DNA of 64,000 bases from Cupriavidus campinensis (GTDB taxonomy: Bacteria; Pseudomonadota; Gammaproteobacteria; Burkholderiales; Burkholderiaceae). Position 1 is the stretch's first letter. Each line of letters starts with the position of its first letter. The notes under the pieces were generated by a model. The model had not been told where the DNA came from. It saw only the letters and a program-made list of their open reading frames with translations, and made no database searches. This document shows, piece by piece, positions 26,374-35,164 of this stretch. The position numbers were made by a program, and so were the translations under genes. The DNA is taken from NCBI RefSeq assembly GCF_905397395.1, contig NZ_CAJPVH010000019.1, positions 1-64,000 on the forward strand. Reading direction: 5' to 3'.

Positions 26374-26413
26374 CGATGCAAGGGCCGATGCAGACCCGAT
26401 GCAGACCCGATGC
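26374..26413. repeat. Short direct repeats between boxR and boxC
   Basis: Two perfect tandem copies of CGATGCAGACC (26386-26396 and 26397-26407) are flanked by partial copies CGATGCA (26374-26380) and CGATGC (26408-26413). They lie just before the boxR stop codon and may be chance or regulatory spacers. Confidence 0.6.
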
Positions 26414-26424
26414 CCTATCGGGAA

Positions 26425-27393
26425 TCAGCCGATAGCGGGCATCTGTGCGCGCAGGGCCTGAAGTGAGCTGTTGGCGTCCTGGCCGCTGGTATCGATCGAC
26501 ACATCGGCGCGCGCGTAGAGCGGCGTACGCGCCTGGAGGATGCGGCGCAGGTCGGTCATGGCCTCGCGGTTGCCCTCCATCGGCCGCATATCGCCCTGCG
26601 CCACCACGCGCGCCATGTGTTCCTCGGGCGAGGTGCGCACCCAGACCGTGTAGCAGCGCGCCAGCAGCAGGTTGAACGTGGCTGGCTCGGAGACCAGGCT
26701 GCCCGGCGTGGCCAGCACCATGGAGTCGTGCTCGCGCAGCACGCGTTCCAGCGCGCGCATCTCGTAGCGGCGGTAGGCGGCCTGGCCGTAGAGCGAGTGG
26801 ATTTCGGAGAGGCTCGCGCCGGCTTCCTGCTCGATCGCCGCGTTCAGTTCGACGAAGGGGATGCCCTCGGCAGCCGCCAGCGCCCGGCCCAGCGTGGATT
26901 TGCCGGCGCCGCGCAGGCCGATCAGCGCGATGCGGCGATGCCGCGCTTCGCGCGATTCCGCCGGGGACAAGGCGTGGCGGGCTGCTTCGCGCACGCGGGC
27001 GAGGTCGCCGGCAGGCAGCTGCGCCAGCCATTGCACCAACTGCGAGAACTCGGCGGCGCGCTGGCTGCCGGGCTGCTCCGTGCCGCCCGCCGGATCGGCG
27101 TGGCCATCTACCTCGGCCAGTACCACGGGCAGCGGCACGTCCAGCGCGCCGGCCACGTGGCGCAGCAGCAGCACGGAGGCGTTGCCGGTGCCGGTTTCCA
27201 GGTTGGCGAGGTAGCGTTCGGACACCCCCGCGCCACGCGCAAGATCCTTGCGGGACATGCCGCGCGCCGCGCGCAGCGAGCGGATGCGCTCCCCGAGGTG
27301 CGTCAGATAGGGATCGCGCTCGGCGGCGCGGTTGTCGGCGTTCGCTTCGGCATTCGCTTCGGCATTCAGTGACGGTTCGGGGTCGCGACGCAT
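26425..27393 (-). CDS. boxR: BoxR/BzdR-type transcriptional regulator with shikimate-kinase-like domain
   Basis: A 322-residue repressor that senses benzoyl-CoA. The N-terminal HTH-XRE domain (about residues 31-90: GMSRKDLARGAGVSERYLAN) is joined by a linker to a C-terminal domain resembling shikimate kinase, with P-loop GLRGAGKST at residues 159-167 and FVELNAAIEQEAG. This architecture is diagnostic for the BzdR/BoxR family. The N-terminus has an Asn/Ala/Glu repeat encoded by two 12-bp tandem units (27341-27364). It is divergent from the benzoate-CoA ligase gene, and upstream of boxCBA on the same strand, with a 119-base gap carrying candidate operators. Confidence 0.95.
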   Translation of the reverse strand: MRRDPEPSLNAEANAEANADNRAAERDPYLTHLGERIRSLRAARGMSRKDLARGAGVSERYLANLETGTGNASVLLLRHVAGALDVPLPVVLAEVDGHADPAGGTEQPGSQRAAEFSQLVQWLAQLPAGDLARVREAARHALSPAESREARHRRIALIGLRGAGKSTLGRALAAAEGIPFVELNAAIEQEAGASLSEIHSLYGQAAYRRYEMRALERVLREHDSMVLATPGSLVSEPATFNLLLARCYTVWVRTSPEEHMARVVAQGDMRPMEGNREAMTDLRRILQARTPLYARADVSIDTSGQDANSSLQALRAQMPAIG

Positions 27394-27474
27394 GGGAGAA
27401 AGTTCGGGATCAGGCCAGCCAGGGCGGCATTATACGTGCGACAAAGTGCCGGTCGGCGGGTGCTGCCTACTGTT

Positions 27475-27524
27475 ATATAGTGCATACCCTCGCTTGCATA
27501 ATAGTCGATGTGAAATAAAATGCA
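27475..27524. promoter_or_regulatory. Candidate BoxR operator in boxR/ligase divergent region
   Basis: The 245-base gap between the divergent boxR and ligase genes is locally AT-rich and contains ATATAGTGCA (27475-27484), identical to the decamer upstream of boxC. Nearby are TTGCATAATAG (27494-27504, a reversed-like half) and AATGCATCGA (27519-27528). These would control both transcripts. I see no other feature in the gap. Confidence 0.5.
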
Positions 27525-27638
27525 TCGACATCGGCGGCAAAGACTGCCGGTCACGAGATATCCAGAACAAGACCATCGCTGTAGCCGATCCCGCCGCACC
27601 CGTCGAACCATCGCCGGGGCGGCCAGAGGAGTGGAGAC

Positions 27639-29240
27639 ATGACGCCCCCGACCCCCAGCGCCGAGACCGTTGTCGCCGCGCTGCCCGCCCGTTACAACGC
27701 GGCCGATGACCTGTTGTCGCGCCACCTCGCCGCCGGCCGTGGCGCCAAGGTGGCCTATATCGACGATACCGGCCCGACCACCTTTGCCGAACTCGACGCG
27801 CGCTGCCGCCGCTTTGCCGGCGCGCTGCGCCAGGCGGGCTTCCGGCGCGAGGAGCGCGTGCTGCTGTGCGCGCTCGATACCATCGATTTCCCGACCGTGT
27901 TCCTCGGCTGCCTGCTGGCCGGCGTGGTGCCGGTGGCGGTGAACACGCTGCTGACCGTGGATGACTACGCCTATATGCTCGACCACAGCAGCGCGCGGGC
28001 CGTGGTGGTGTCCGCGCCGCTGCTCGGGACCATGCAGGCCGCCATCGACAAAGCCGGCGCGCATTACGATGTGATCGTTGCCGCACCCTGCGGGGAGGGC
28101 ACCGGCCTGCCGACCGTGGCCGCGATGCTGGACAGCGCGCCGCCGCTGACGGAAGCCCTCGCCACCGGCCCGGACGACATGGCGTTCTGGCTCTATTCGT
28201 CCGGCTCCACGGGCCGCCCGAAGGGCACGGTGCACACGCACGGCAACCTGTTCCACACCGCCGACCTCTACGCGCGGCAGGTGCTGGGCCTGCGCGAGGA
28301 CGACGTGGTCTTCTCGGCCGCCAAGCTGTTCTTCGCCTACGGGCTGGGCAATGCGCTGACGTTTCCGCTGTCGGTGGGCGCCACGACCGTGCTGATGGCC
28401 GAGCGGCCCACGCCGCAGGCGGTGTTCCAGCGGCTGACTACGCACCGTCCCACTGTCTTCTGCGGCGTGCCGACGCTGTTCGCGGGCCTGCTCGCCGCGC
28501 CGGACCTGCCGCCGCGCGCCGCCGTGGCGCTGCGCGTCTGCACCTCCGCCGGGGAGGCCCTGCCGCGCGACATCGGCGACCGCTTCCTGGCCCACTTCGG
28601 CTGCGACATCCTCGACGGCATCGGCTCCACCGAGATGCTCCATATCTTCCTGTCGAACCAGCCCGGCAAGGTCCGCTACGGCACCACGGGGCTGCCGGTG
28701 CCCGGCTACGAACTGAAGCTGCTCGACGAGCGCGGCGAGCCGTGCGCCACGGGCGAAATCGGCGACCTCTATATAAAAGGGCCCTCGGCGGCGCTGATGT
28801 ACTGGTGCAATCGCGAGAAAAGCCGCGACACCTTCGTCGGCGCCTGGACCCGCAGCGGCGACAAGTACCTGCGCGATGACGCGGGCTACTACACCTACGC
28901 CGGCCGCAGCGACGACATGCTCAAGGTGGGCGGCATCTACGTCTCGCCGTTCGAGGTGGAGGCGGCGCTGGCCCAGCATCCGGCCGTGCTGGAGGCCGCC
29001 GTGATCGGCGTGGCCGATGCCGCCGAACTGGTCAAGCCGAAGGCGTTCGTGGTGATGCGCCCCGGCCACCAGTGGCACGACGGCATGGCGGCCGAGTTGC
29101 AGGCTTTCGTCAAGTCGCGGCTGGCGCCTTACAAATATCCGCGCCAGATCGAGTGCGTGGACGAACTGCCCAAGACCGCCACGGGCAAGATCCAGCGATT
29201 CCGGCTGCGCCAGCGTGAAGACGCCGCGCGGCACGCCTGA
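27639..29240 (+). CDS. bclA: Benzoate-CoA ligase
   Basis: A 533-residue AMP-forming acyl-CoA synthetase that activates benzoate with ATP and CoA, the entry step of the box pathway. Motifs are the P-loop-like YSSGSTGRPKGTVHTHGN, the A5 region DGIGSTEMLHIFLSN, the A7/A8 hinge GDKYLRDDAGYYTYAGRSDD and the catalytic lysine in PKTATGKIQRF near the C-terminus. The HIFLSN segment is typical of the benzoate-CoA ligase family. GGAGTGGAGAC precedes the ATG. It leads the plus-strand transport and catabolic operon. Confidence 0.95.
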   Translation: MTPPTPSAETVVAALPARYNAADDLLSRHLAAGRGAKVAYIDDTGPTTFAELDARCRRFAGALRQAGFRREERVLLCALDTIDFPTVFLGCLLAGVVPVAVNTLLTVDDYAYMLDHSSARAVVVSAPLLGTMQAAIDKAGAHYDVIVAAPCGEGTGLPTVAAMLDSAPPLTEALATGPDDMAFWLYSSGSTGRPKGTVHTHGNLFHTADLYARQVLGLREDDVVFSAAKLFFAYGLGNALTFPLSVGATTVLMAERPTPQAVFQRLTTHRPTVFCGVPTLFAGLLAAPDLPPRAAVALRVCTSAGEALPRDIGDRFLAHFGCDILDGIGSTEMLHIFLSNQPGKVRYGTTGLPVPGYELKLLDERGEPCATGEIGDLYIKGPSAALMYWCNREKSRDTFVGAWTRSGDKYLRDDAGYYTYAGRSDDMLKVGGIYVSPFEVEAALAQHPAVLEAAVIGVADAAELVKPKAFVVMRPGHQWHDGMAAELQAFVKSRLAPYKYPRQIECVDELPKTATGKIQRFRLRQREDAARHA

Positions 29241-29250
29241 GGGAGCCGCC

Positions 29251-30078
29251 ATGGAGACCACCGTGGACACTGCGCTGGTAAAGGTGCCGTTCGATGGCCG
29301 CACTATCGACATCGAATACCAGTGGATCGGCGCGCGACGGCGGCACCGCCCACTCGTGGTCTTCCTGCACGAGGGGCTCGGGTCGGTCAGCATGTGGCGC
29401 GACTTTCCGCGCAAGCTGTGCGAGGCGGGCGATTTCCGCGGGCTGGTCTTCTCGCGCTACGGCTACGGCCGCTCCACGCCGCGCCCGCCGGACGAGCAGT
29501 GGGGCGTGGACTTCATGCACCGCCAGGCGCGCGAGGCGCTGCCGGCCCTGTTCGATGCCCTGGAGATCGGCCCCGGCCGCCGCCATGGCAAGCCCTGGCT
29601 GCTGGGCCACAGCGACGGCGGCTCCATCGCCCTGATCCACGCGGCCAGCTTCCCGGACGATGTGGATGGCCTGACCGTGCTCGCGCCCCACATCATGGTG
29701 GAAGACATTTCGGTGCGCAGCATCGCCGCCACGCGCGAGACCTACCTCCACACCGACCTGCGCGCCCGGCTGGCGCGCCACCACGCCCACGTGGATTCCG
29801 CCTTCTGGGGCTGGAACGATATCTGGCTCAACGCCGATTTCCGCCACTGGGACCTGCGCCCGATGCTCGACCATATCCGCTGCCCGGTGCTGGCCGTGCA
29901 GGGCGAGGATGACGAGTACGGGACCATGGCGCAGATCGAGGGTATCCATCGATATGCCCCGCAGACCGTGCTGCTTAAACTCGCGCGCTGTGGACACTCG
30001 CCCCACCGCGACCAGACGGGGGCGTTGACGGCGGCCTCGGCGGCGTTTATAACGGCACATACTTCAACCTTAAAATAA
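29251..30078 (+). CDS. Alpha/beta hydrolase of the box cluster
   Basis: A 275-residue alpha/beta-hydrolase-fold protein. The nucleophile elbow is GHSDGGSIALIH (Ser as nucleophile), the oxyanion region is VFLHEGLGSVSMWRDFP, and the catalytic His is in ARCGHSPHRDQTG. Its position directly after the ligase (10-base gap, GAGGGAG ribosome-binding site) suggests a role in benzoate or benzoyl-CoA metabolism, for example ester hydrolysis yielding benzoate, or thioester turnover. The substrate is not known. A longer frame from 29215 overlaps the ligase and is less likely. Confidence 0.88.
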   Translation: METTVDTALVKVPFDGRTIDIEYQWIGARRRHRPLVVFLHEGLGSVSMWRDFPRKLCEAGDFRGLVFSRYGYGRSTPRPPDEQWGVDFMHRQAREALPALFDALEIGPGRRHGKPWLLGHSDGGSIALIHAASFPDDVDGLTVLAPHIMVEDISVRSIAATRETYLHTDLRARLARHHAHVDSAFWGWNDIWLNADFRHWDLRPMLDHIRCPVLAVQGEDDEYGTMAQIEGIHRYAPQTVLLKLARCGHSPHRDQTGALTAASAAFITAHTSTLK

Positions 30079-30101
30079 TTCGACCCCGGGGAGGAGAACC
30101 C

Positions 30102-31319
30102 ATGCAACGCACCGCTTTGCGCAGGCCGCTGTTTTCATCGCTGCACACCACGCTCGTCGCTTCGATTTCCGCCACGCTGCTGGCCACCGGGGGCAGCGCG
30201 CTGGCGCAGTCAGCCCAACCCGCCCCGGGCGCCAAGATCAAGGTGGGCTTCATGCTGCCGTACACCGGCACCTACGCGGCGCTGGGCTCGGCCATCGAGA
30301 ACGGGTTCCGCATGTATGTGCAGCAGCAGGGCGGCAAGCTGGGCGGGCGCGACATCGAATACTTCAAGGTGGATGACGAATCGGACCCGGCCAAGGCCCC
30401 CGAGAACGCCACCAAGCTGATCAAGCGGGACCAGGTGGACGTGGTGGTGGGCACGGTGCATTCGGGCGTGCAGATGGGCATCGTCAAGGTGGCCAAGGAA
30501 AACAACACGCTGCTGATCATCCCGAACGCCGGCGCCGATGAGGCCACCGGGCCGCTGTGCGGGGCCAACATCTTCCGTACCTCGTTCTCGAACTGGCAGC
30601 CCGGCTACGCCATGGGGCAGGTGCTGGCCGAGCGCGGCATGAAGAAGGTGGTCACGCTGACGTGGAAGTACGCGGCGGGCGAGCAGTCCGTGAAGGGCTT
30701 CAAGGAAGCCTTCGAGGCCAAGGGCGGCAAGGTGGTGAAGGAGCTGAGCCTGCCGTTCCCGAACGTGGAGTTCCAGGCGCTGATCACCGAGGTGGCCTCG
30801 CTGAAGCCGGACGCCGTGTTCGTGTTCTTCGCCGGCGGCGGGGCGGTCAAGTTCGTCAAGGACTGGCAGGCGGCCGGGCTCAAGGACAAGATTCCGCTGT
30901 ACGGCTCCGGCTTCCTGACCGACGGCACGCTGGAGGCGCAGGGCACGGCGGCGCAGGGGCTGGAAACCACGCTGCACTATGCCGATGGCCTGACCAACGC
31001 CCGCGACAAGACCTTCCGCACCGACTACGCCAAGACCTACAAGCTCCAGCCGGATGTGTATGCGGTGCAGGGCTATGACGCCGCGCAGCTGCTGGCCGCT
31101 GGCGCCAATGCCGTGAAGGGCGATATGTCGCGCAAGCCGGAGGTCATCAAGGCCATGGAAGCCGCCAAGGTCGACAGCCCGCGCGGCGTGTTCACGCTCT
31201 CCAAAGCCCACAACCCGGTGCAGGACTTCTACCTGCGCAAGGTGGATGGCCGCGAGAACAAGGTCAGCGGCGTGGCGGTGAAGGCCCTGGCCGATCCCGC
31301 GCGCGGCTGCCGCCTGTAA
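30102..31319 (+). CDS. ABC transporter substrate-binding protein, likely benzoate/aromatic acid
   Basis: A periplasmic binding protein of the branched-chain amino acid class (405 residues). A long signal region ends near ALAQSAQPAP. The mature part begins KIKVGFMLPYTGTYAALG and shows GGRDIEYFKVDDESDPAKAP and VDVVVGTVHSGVQMGIV, all typical of peripheral-type I binding proteins. It lies within the box cluster and is followed by two permeases and two ATPases, so a benzoate-like aromatic acid is the likely ligand; this is inference from context. Confidence 0.9.
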   Translation: MQRTALRRPLFSSLHTTLVASISATLLATGGSALAQSAQPAPGAKIKVGFMLPYTGTYAALGSAIENGFRMYVQQQGGKLGGRDIEYFKVDDESDPAKAPENATKLIKRDQVDVVVGTVHSGVQMGIVKVAKENNTLLIIPNAGADEATGPLCGANIFRTSFSNWQPGYAMGQVLAERGMKKVVTLTWKYAAGEQSVKGFKEAFEAKGGKVVKELSLPFPNVEFQALITEVASLKPDAVFVFFAGGGAVKFVKDWQAAGLKDKIPLYGSGFLTDGTLEAQGTAAQGLETTLHYADGLTNARDKTFRTDYAKTYKLQPDVYAVQGYDAAQLLAAGANAVKGDMSRKPEVIKAMEAAKVDSPRGVFTLSKAHNPVQDFYLRKVDGRENKVSGVAVKALADPARGCRL

Positions 31320-31355
31320 GAGATGGCGTCTCATAGATAGGACAGCCCGCGCAGC

Positions 31356-32222
31356 ATGGACATCGTTTCCTTCCTCATCCAGTGCCTGAACAGCGTGCAG
31401 TACGGGCTGCTGCTGTTCCTGGTCGCCAGCGGGCTGACGCTGATCTTCGGCATCATGGGCGTGATCAACCTCGCCCATGGCAGCTTCTACATGCTGGGCG
31501 CCTACCTGGCGTTCACGCTGGCCAGTCTCACCGGCAACCTGTTCATCGCGCTGCCGCTCGGCATCGTGCTGGCCGTGGCGTTTGGCTACGTGCTCGAATG
31601 GGCGTTCTTCAGCTACCTCTACCAGCGCGACCACCTGCAGCAGGTGCTGATGACCTACGGCCTGATCCTCGTGTTCGAGGAGCTGCGCAGCATCCTGGTG
31701 GGCGATGACGTGCACGGCGTGCCGATTCCCGGCCTGCTCGACGGCGCGCTGCCGATCGGCAACGACATGACGTATCCGGTCTACCGGCTGTTCATCTCGG
31801 CCGTCTGCCTGCTGGTGGCAGCGGCGATGTACTGGGTCATCCGCCGCACCCGGCTGGGCATGATGATCCGCGCCGGGGCCACCAACCGCGAGATGGTGCA
31901 GTCGCTCGGCATCAATGTGAACGTGCTGTACCGGCTGGTGTTCGCGCTGGGCGTGGCGCTGGCGGTGCTGGCGGGGATGATTGCCGCGCCGGTGTCGTCG
32001 GTCTACCCGGGCATGGGGGGGCAGGTGCTGATTGTCTGCTTCGTGGTGGTGGTGATTGGCGGGATCGGGTCGGTCAAGGGGGCGCTGGTGGCTTCGCTGC
32101 TGCTCGGTTTCGTCGATACCTTCGGCAAGGTGTTCTGGCAGGACGCCGCCGGCGTGCTGATCTACGTCTTGATGGCCTTGATCCTGCTGTGGAAGCCCCA
32201 GGGGCTGTTCCGGGCCGGCTGA
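31356..32222 (+). CDS. Branched-chain-type ABC permease, LivH family
   Basis: A 288-residue inner-membrane permease with about eight hydrophobic segments. LivH features visible are GLLLFLVASGLTLIFGIMGV, INLAHGSFYMLGAYLAF and the C-terminal GGIGSVKGALVASLLLGFVD. It follows the binding-protein gene by 36 bases and precedes LivM. It forms half of the membrane channel of the presumed aromatic-acid importer. Confidence 0.93.
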   Translation: MDIVSFLIQCLNSVQYGLLLFLVASGLTLIFGIMGVINLAHGSFYMLGAYLAFTLASLTGNLFIALPLGIVLAVAFGYVLEWAFFSYLYQRDHLQQVLMTYGLILVFEELRSILVGDDVHGVPIPGLLDGALPIGNDMTYPVYRLFISAVCLLVAAAMYWVIRRTRLGMMIRAGATNREMVQSLGINVNVLYRLVFALGVALAVLAGMIAAPVSSVYPGMGGQVLIVCFVVVVIGGIGSVKGALVASLLLGFVDTFGKVFWQDAAGVLIYVLMALILLWKPQGLFRAG

Positions 32223-32238
32223 CCTGCGTGCTCCATCG

Positions 32239-33324
32239 ATGAAACCGACTCTCTCCGCTCCCCCGCTGCAAGACGTGCGCCGGCCGCCCTGGCTGGCGGC
32301 GCTGGGCTGGCTCGTGGCGCTGGCCGTGCTGGCCGTGGCGCCGCTGCTGCTGACCGCCGACAGCCACAAGTTCTATATCGAGCTGCTGAGCAAGGTGATG
32401 ATCATGGCGATCTTCGCGCTCTCGCTCCAGCTGCTGATTGGCTACACCGGGCTGGTGAGCCTGGGCCATGCCGCCTACTTCGCCATGGCCGCCTATGCCA
32501 CGGCCATGCTGGCACCCGAGGGCGGGGCCGGCAACGGCTGGCTGCTGCTGCTGGGCGCGCTGGGCGCGGCGGGGGCACTGGCGCTGGTGGTGGGGGCGCT
32601 GGTGCTGCGCACGCGCGGCGTGTACTTCATCATGGTCACGCTGGCCTTCGCCCAGATGGTCTATTTCGTGTTCCACGATACAAAGATCGCCGGCGGCAGC
32701 GACGGCACCTATATCTACTTCCGGCCCGAGTTCAGCCTGCTGCGGGACCGCCCGCTGACCGTCAACGACCCGGTGAACTTCTACTGGCTGGTGCTGGTGG
32801 CGCTGGTGCTGACGGTGGTGGCACTGGCGGTGCTGCTGCGCTCGCGCTTCGGCCACGCGCTGGTCGGCATCCGCCATAACGAGCAGCGCATGCGGGCGGC
32901 CGGCTATGCCACCTATCGCTACCAGCTCGGCGCGTTCGTTGCCGGCGGCGTGTTCGCGGGGCTGGCGGGCTATCTCTATGCCATCCAGTTCGGCTTCGTG
33001 AACCCGGAAATCGCCTCCTGGCACCAGTCGGGCAATGCCATGCTGATGGTGATCCTGGGCGGCGTGGGCAGCCTGGCCGGCGCGGTGCTGGGCGCGTTCT
33101 CGTTCGTGCTGCTGGCCGAATGGTTCAGCACGCTGACCAAGCACTGGCAACTGCTGATGGGCGGCTTCATCATCGTGGCCGTGGCGCTGCTGCCGCGTGG
33201 GCTGGTCAGCGTGCCGGCGGTGCTGCGCCAGCGCTCGCCGCGCCGGCGCGGCAATGGCGCGGATGCCGGAAACGCCGGCGAGGCCGCCGCGGACAGCCAC
33301 GCCCGCAGCCGGGAGGCCGTATGA
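32239..33324 (+). CDS. Branched-chain-type ABC permease, LivM family
   Basis: A 361-residue inner-membrane permease, the LivH partner. Motifs are LLIGYTGLVSLGHAAYFAMA, YFIMVTLAFAQMVYFVFHD and the C-terminal GGVGSLAGAVLGAFSFVLLA. A C-terminal extension rich in Arg/Ala follows the last membrane segment. The stop overlaps the next start (ATGA), implying coupled translation. Confidence 0.93.
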   Translation: MKPTLSAPPLQDVRRPPWLAALGWLVALAVLAVAPLLLTADSHKFYIELLSKVMIMAIFALSLQLLIGYTGLVSLGHAAYFAMAAYATAMLAPEGGAGNGWLLLLGALGAAGALALVVGALVLRTRGVYFIMVTLAFAQMVYFVFHDTKIAGGSDGTYIYFRPEFSLLRDRPLTVNDPVNFYWLVLVALVLTVVALAVLLRSRFGHALVGIRHNEQRMRAAGYATYRYQLGAFVAGGVFAGLAGYLYAIQFGFVNPEIASWHQSGNAMLMVILGGVGSLAGAVLGAFSFVLLAEWFSTLTKHWQLLMGGFIIVAVALLPRGLVSVPAVLRQRSPRRRGNGADAGNAGEAAADSHARSREAV

Positions 33325-34088
33325 CGCAAGCCATCCCCGTATTGCAGGCCGAGGGCCTGACGCGCCGCTTCGGCGGGCTGACTGCCGTGGACAGCGTGAA
33401 CCTGACCTTGCGCCTGCACGAGATCCACGCGGTCATCGGCACCAACGGCGCCGGCAAGTCGACCCTGATCAATATGCTCTCCGGCGAACTGCCGCCGTCC
33501 ACCGGCCGCCTGCGGCTGCAGGGCGAGGATGTGACCGGCTGGAGCCAGCCCCGGCTGGCGCGGCAAGGTATCGGCCGCAGCTACCAGCGCAACAACATCT
33601 TCCTGCCGCTGACCGTGCGCGAGAACTGCCGGTTGGCGGCGCAATCGCGCGCGCAGCGGGCCTGGCGGCTGTGGGAGCCGGCGCAGGCCTGCCGCACCAG
33701 CCGCGCGCTGGCCGACGAAGCCATGGAACGCGCCGGCCTGGCCGCGCATGCCGGGCGCCTCGCCAGCGAACTCGCCCATGGCCAGAAGCGCCAGCTGGAA
33801 GTGGCGATGTGCCTGGCCACGCAGCCCGTGGCGCTGCTGCTGGACGAGCCGCTGGCCGGCATGGGTGCCGAGGAATCCGCGCGGATGCTGGATCTGCTGC
33901 GCGGCCTGCGCGACGGCCACGCGATCCTGCTGGTCGAGCACGACATGGAGGCGGTCTTCGCCGTGGCCGACCGCATCACGGTAATGGTCAACGGCGCAGT
34001 CATCGCCACCGGCGATCCGGCCGCGATCCGCGCCAACGAGGCGGTGCAGCTGGCCTACCTCGGGGAAGAAGAAGGGGCCCACGCATGA
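33321..34088 (+). CDS. ABC transporter ATP-binding protein, LivG family
   Basis: A 255-residue ATPase with Walker A GTNGAGKST, a degenerate signature ELAHGQKRQLEVAMCLA and Walker B VALLLDEPLAGMG. The linker QPRLARQGIGRSYQRNNIF is typical of LivG. The ATG overlaps the LivM stop and the stop overlaps the LivF start, so the genes are tightly coupled. Confidence 0.93.
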   Translation: MTQAIPVLQAEGLTRRFGGLTAVDSVNLTLRLHEIHAVIGTNGAGKSTLINMLSGELPPSTGRLRLQGEDVTGWSQPRLARQGIGRSYQRNNIFLPLTVRENCRLAAQSRAQRAWRLWEPAQACRTSRALADEAMERAGLAAHAGRLASELAHGQKRQLEVAMCLATQPVALLLDEPLAGMGAEESARMLDLLRGLRDGHAILLVEHDMEAVFAVADRITVMVNGAVIATGDPAAIRANEAVQLAYLGEEEGAHA

Positions 34089-34807
34089 GCGCCGCATCGC
34101 CGGACATCATCGACGCCATTGGCGTGAACGCCTGGTACGGCTCCAGCCACGTGCTGCGCGGCGTGGACTTCCGCGTGGGCGCGGGCGAGACCGTGGGCCT
34201 GCTGGGCCGCAACGGCATGGGCAAGAGCACGCTGCTGCGGACCCTGCTGGGCCATGTGCGTCAGCGCGAGGGCGATATCCGCGTGGCCGGCCGGGATGTG
34301 TCCCGCGCCCAGCCGCACGAGGTGGCGCGGCTCGGCATCGCCTACGTCCCGGAAGGGCGTGGCATTTTTCCGAATTTGTCGGTCCGGGAGAATTTGCTGA
34401 TGGCGGCGCGGGTAGGCTGCCACGGCCGCAAGGACTGGGATGAGGCGCGCGTGCTGGACCTCTTCCCCCGGCTCAAGGAGCGGCTGTCCCATGGCGGGCA
34501 GCAGCTGTCGGGCGGGGAGCAGCAGATGCTGTCCATCGGCCGCGCGCTGATGACCAATCCGGACTGCCTGGTGCTGGACGAAGCCACCGAGGGGCTGGCC
34601 CCGAAGATCGTGCGCGAGATCTGGCACGTGATCGAGACGGTACGGGCCACCGGCATCGCCTCGGTGGTGGTGGACCGCAACTACCGCGCCGTGCTGGCCC
34701 ACGCGGACCGCGTGGTGGTGCTGGAGAAGGGGCAGGTAGTGCTGGCCGGCCCGGCCGCCGACCTGGCCGCCGCGCCGGCGGCGCTCGACCGTTACCTGGG
34801 TGTTTGA
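34085..34807 (+). CDS. ABC transporter ATP-binding protein, LivF family
   Basis: A 240-residue ATPase with Walker A GRNGMGKST, the signature QLSGGEQQMLSIGRALM and Walker B CLVLDEATEGLAP. It shows the LivF-type GIAYVPEGRGIFPNLSVREN segment. It is the last gene of the operon that starts with the benzoate-CoA ligase. The final residues are YLGV. Confidence 0.93.
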   Translation: MSAASPDIIDAIGVNAWYGSSHVLRGVDFRVGAGETVGLLGRNGMGKSTLLRTLLGHVRQREGDIRVAGRDVSRAQPHEVARLGIAYVPEGRGIFPNLSVRENLLMAARVGCHGRKDWDEARVLDLFPRLKERLSHGGQQLSGGEQQMLSIGRALMTNPDCLVLDEATEGLAPKIVREIWHVIETVRATGIASVVVDRNYRAVLAHADRVVVLEKGQVVLAGPAADLAAAPAALDRYLGV

Positions 34808-35164
34808 ACTACTCTCCATAAAGTAACGTATCGATCTCTTTTGTGGCCATGCCGCAACGCCTTTGCGCGGTGCTGCGCACCCTTCGGCACCCAATCCGCC
34901 CGAATCCGCCCGAATCCGCCTTGACCCGCCGCCGCTTCTTTCCCATCCTTGATCGGGCACCCAGCCCACGATGGGCATCTTCCACAGTGGTCGTATCAGT
35001 TCACTTCATCTAGAATGCGCCCGTTTGTGCAATGCAATAGAGGCCAATAAGCCCCGTCGCGGCCGGAGCCGCTTGCGCGAGAGAACCCGTGCCCAGGACG
35101 TCACATTGCCTGGGATGCCAACCATGGCCGGGGAGGCGCGAGCCGGTCCACCAGACCCAAATCC
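34808..35164 (+). other. Intergenic region before kup
   Basis: These 357 bases contain no gene I can support. A 10-bp unit CGAATCCGCC occurs twice in tandem (34901-34920), preceded by CCAATCCGCC, and the region closest to kup is GC-rich. A possible -10 (TAGAAT) lies at 35011-35016. Nothing resembling a known riboswitch is obvious. Confidence 0.4.

Noticed and set aside
34808-35164. Possible potassium- or nucleotide-sensing riboswitch before kup
   Set aside because: I could not find the conserved helices or loops of any known riboswitch in the region.
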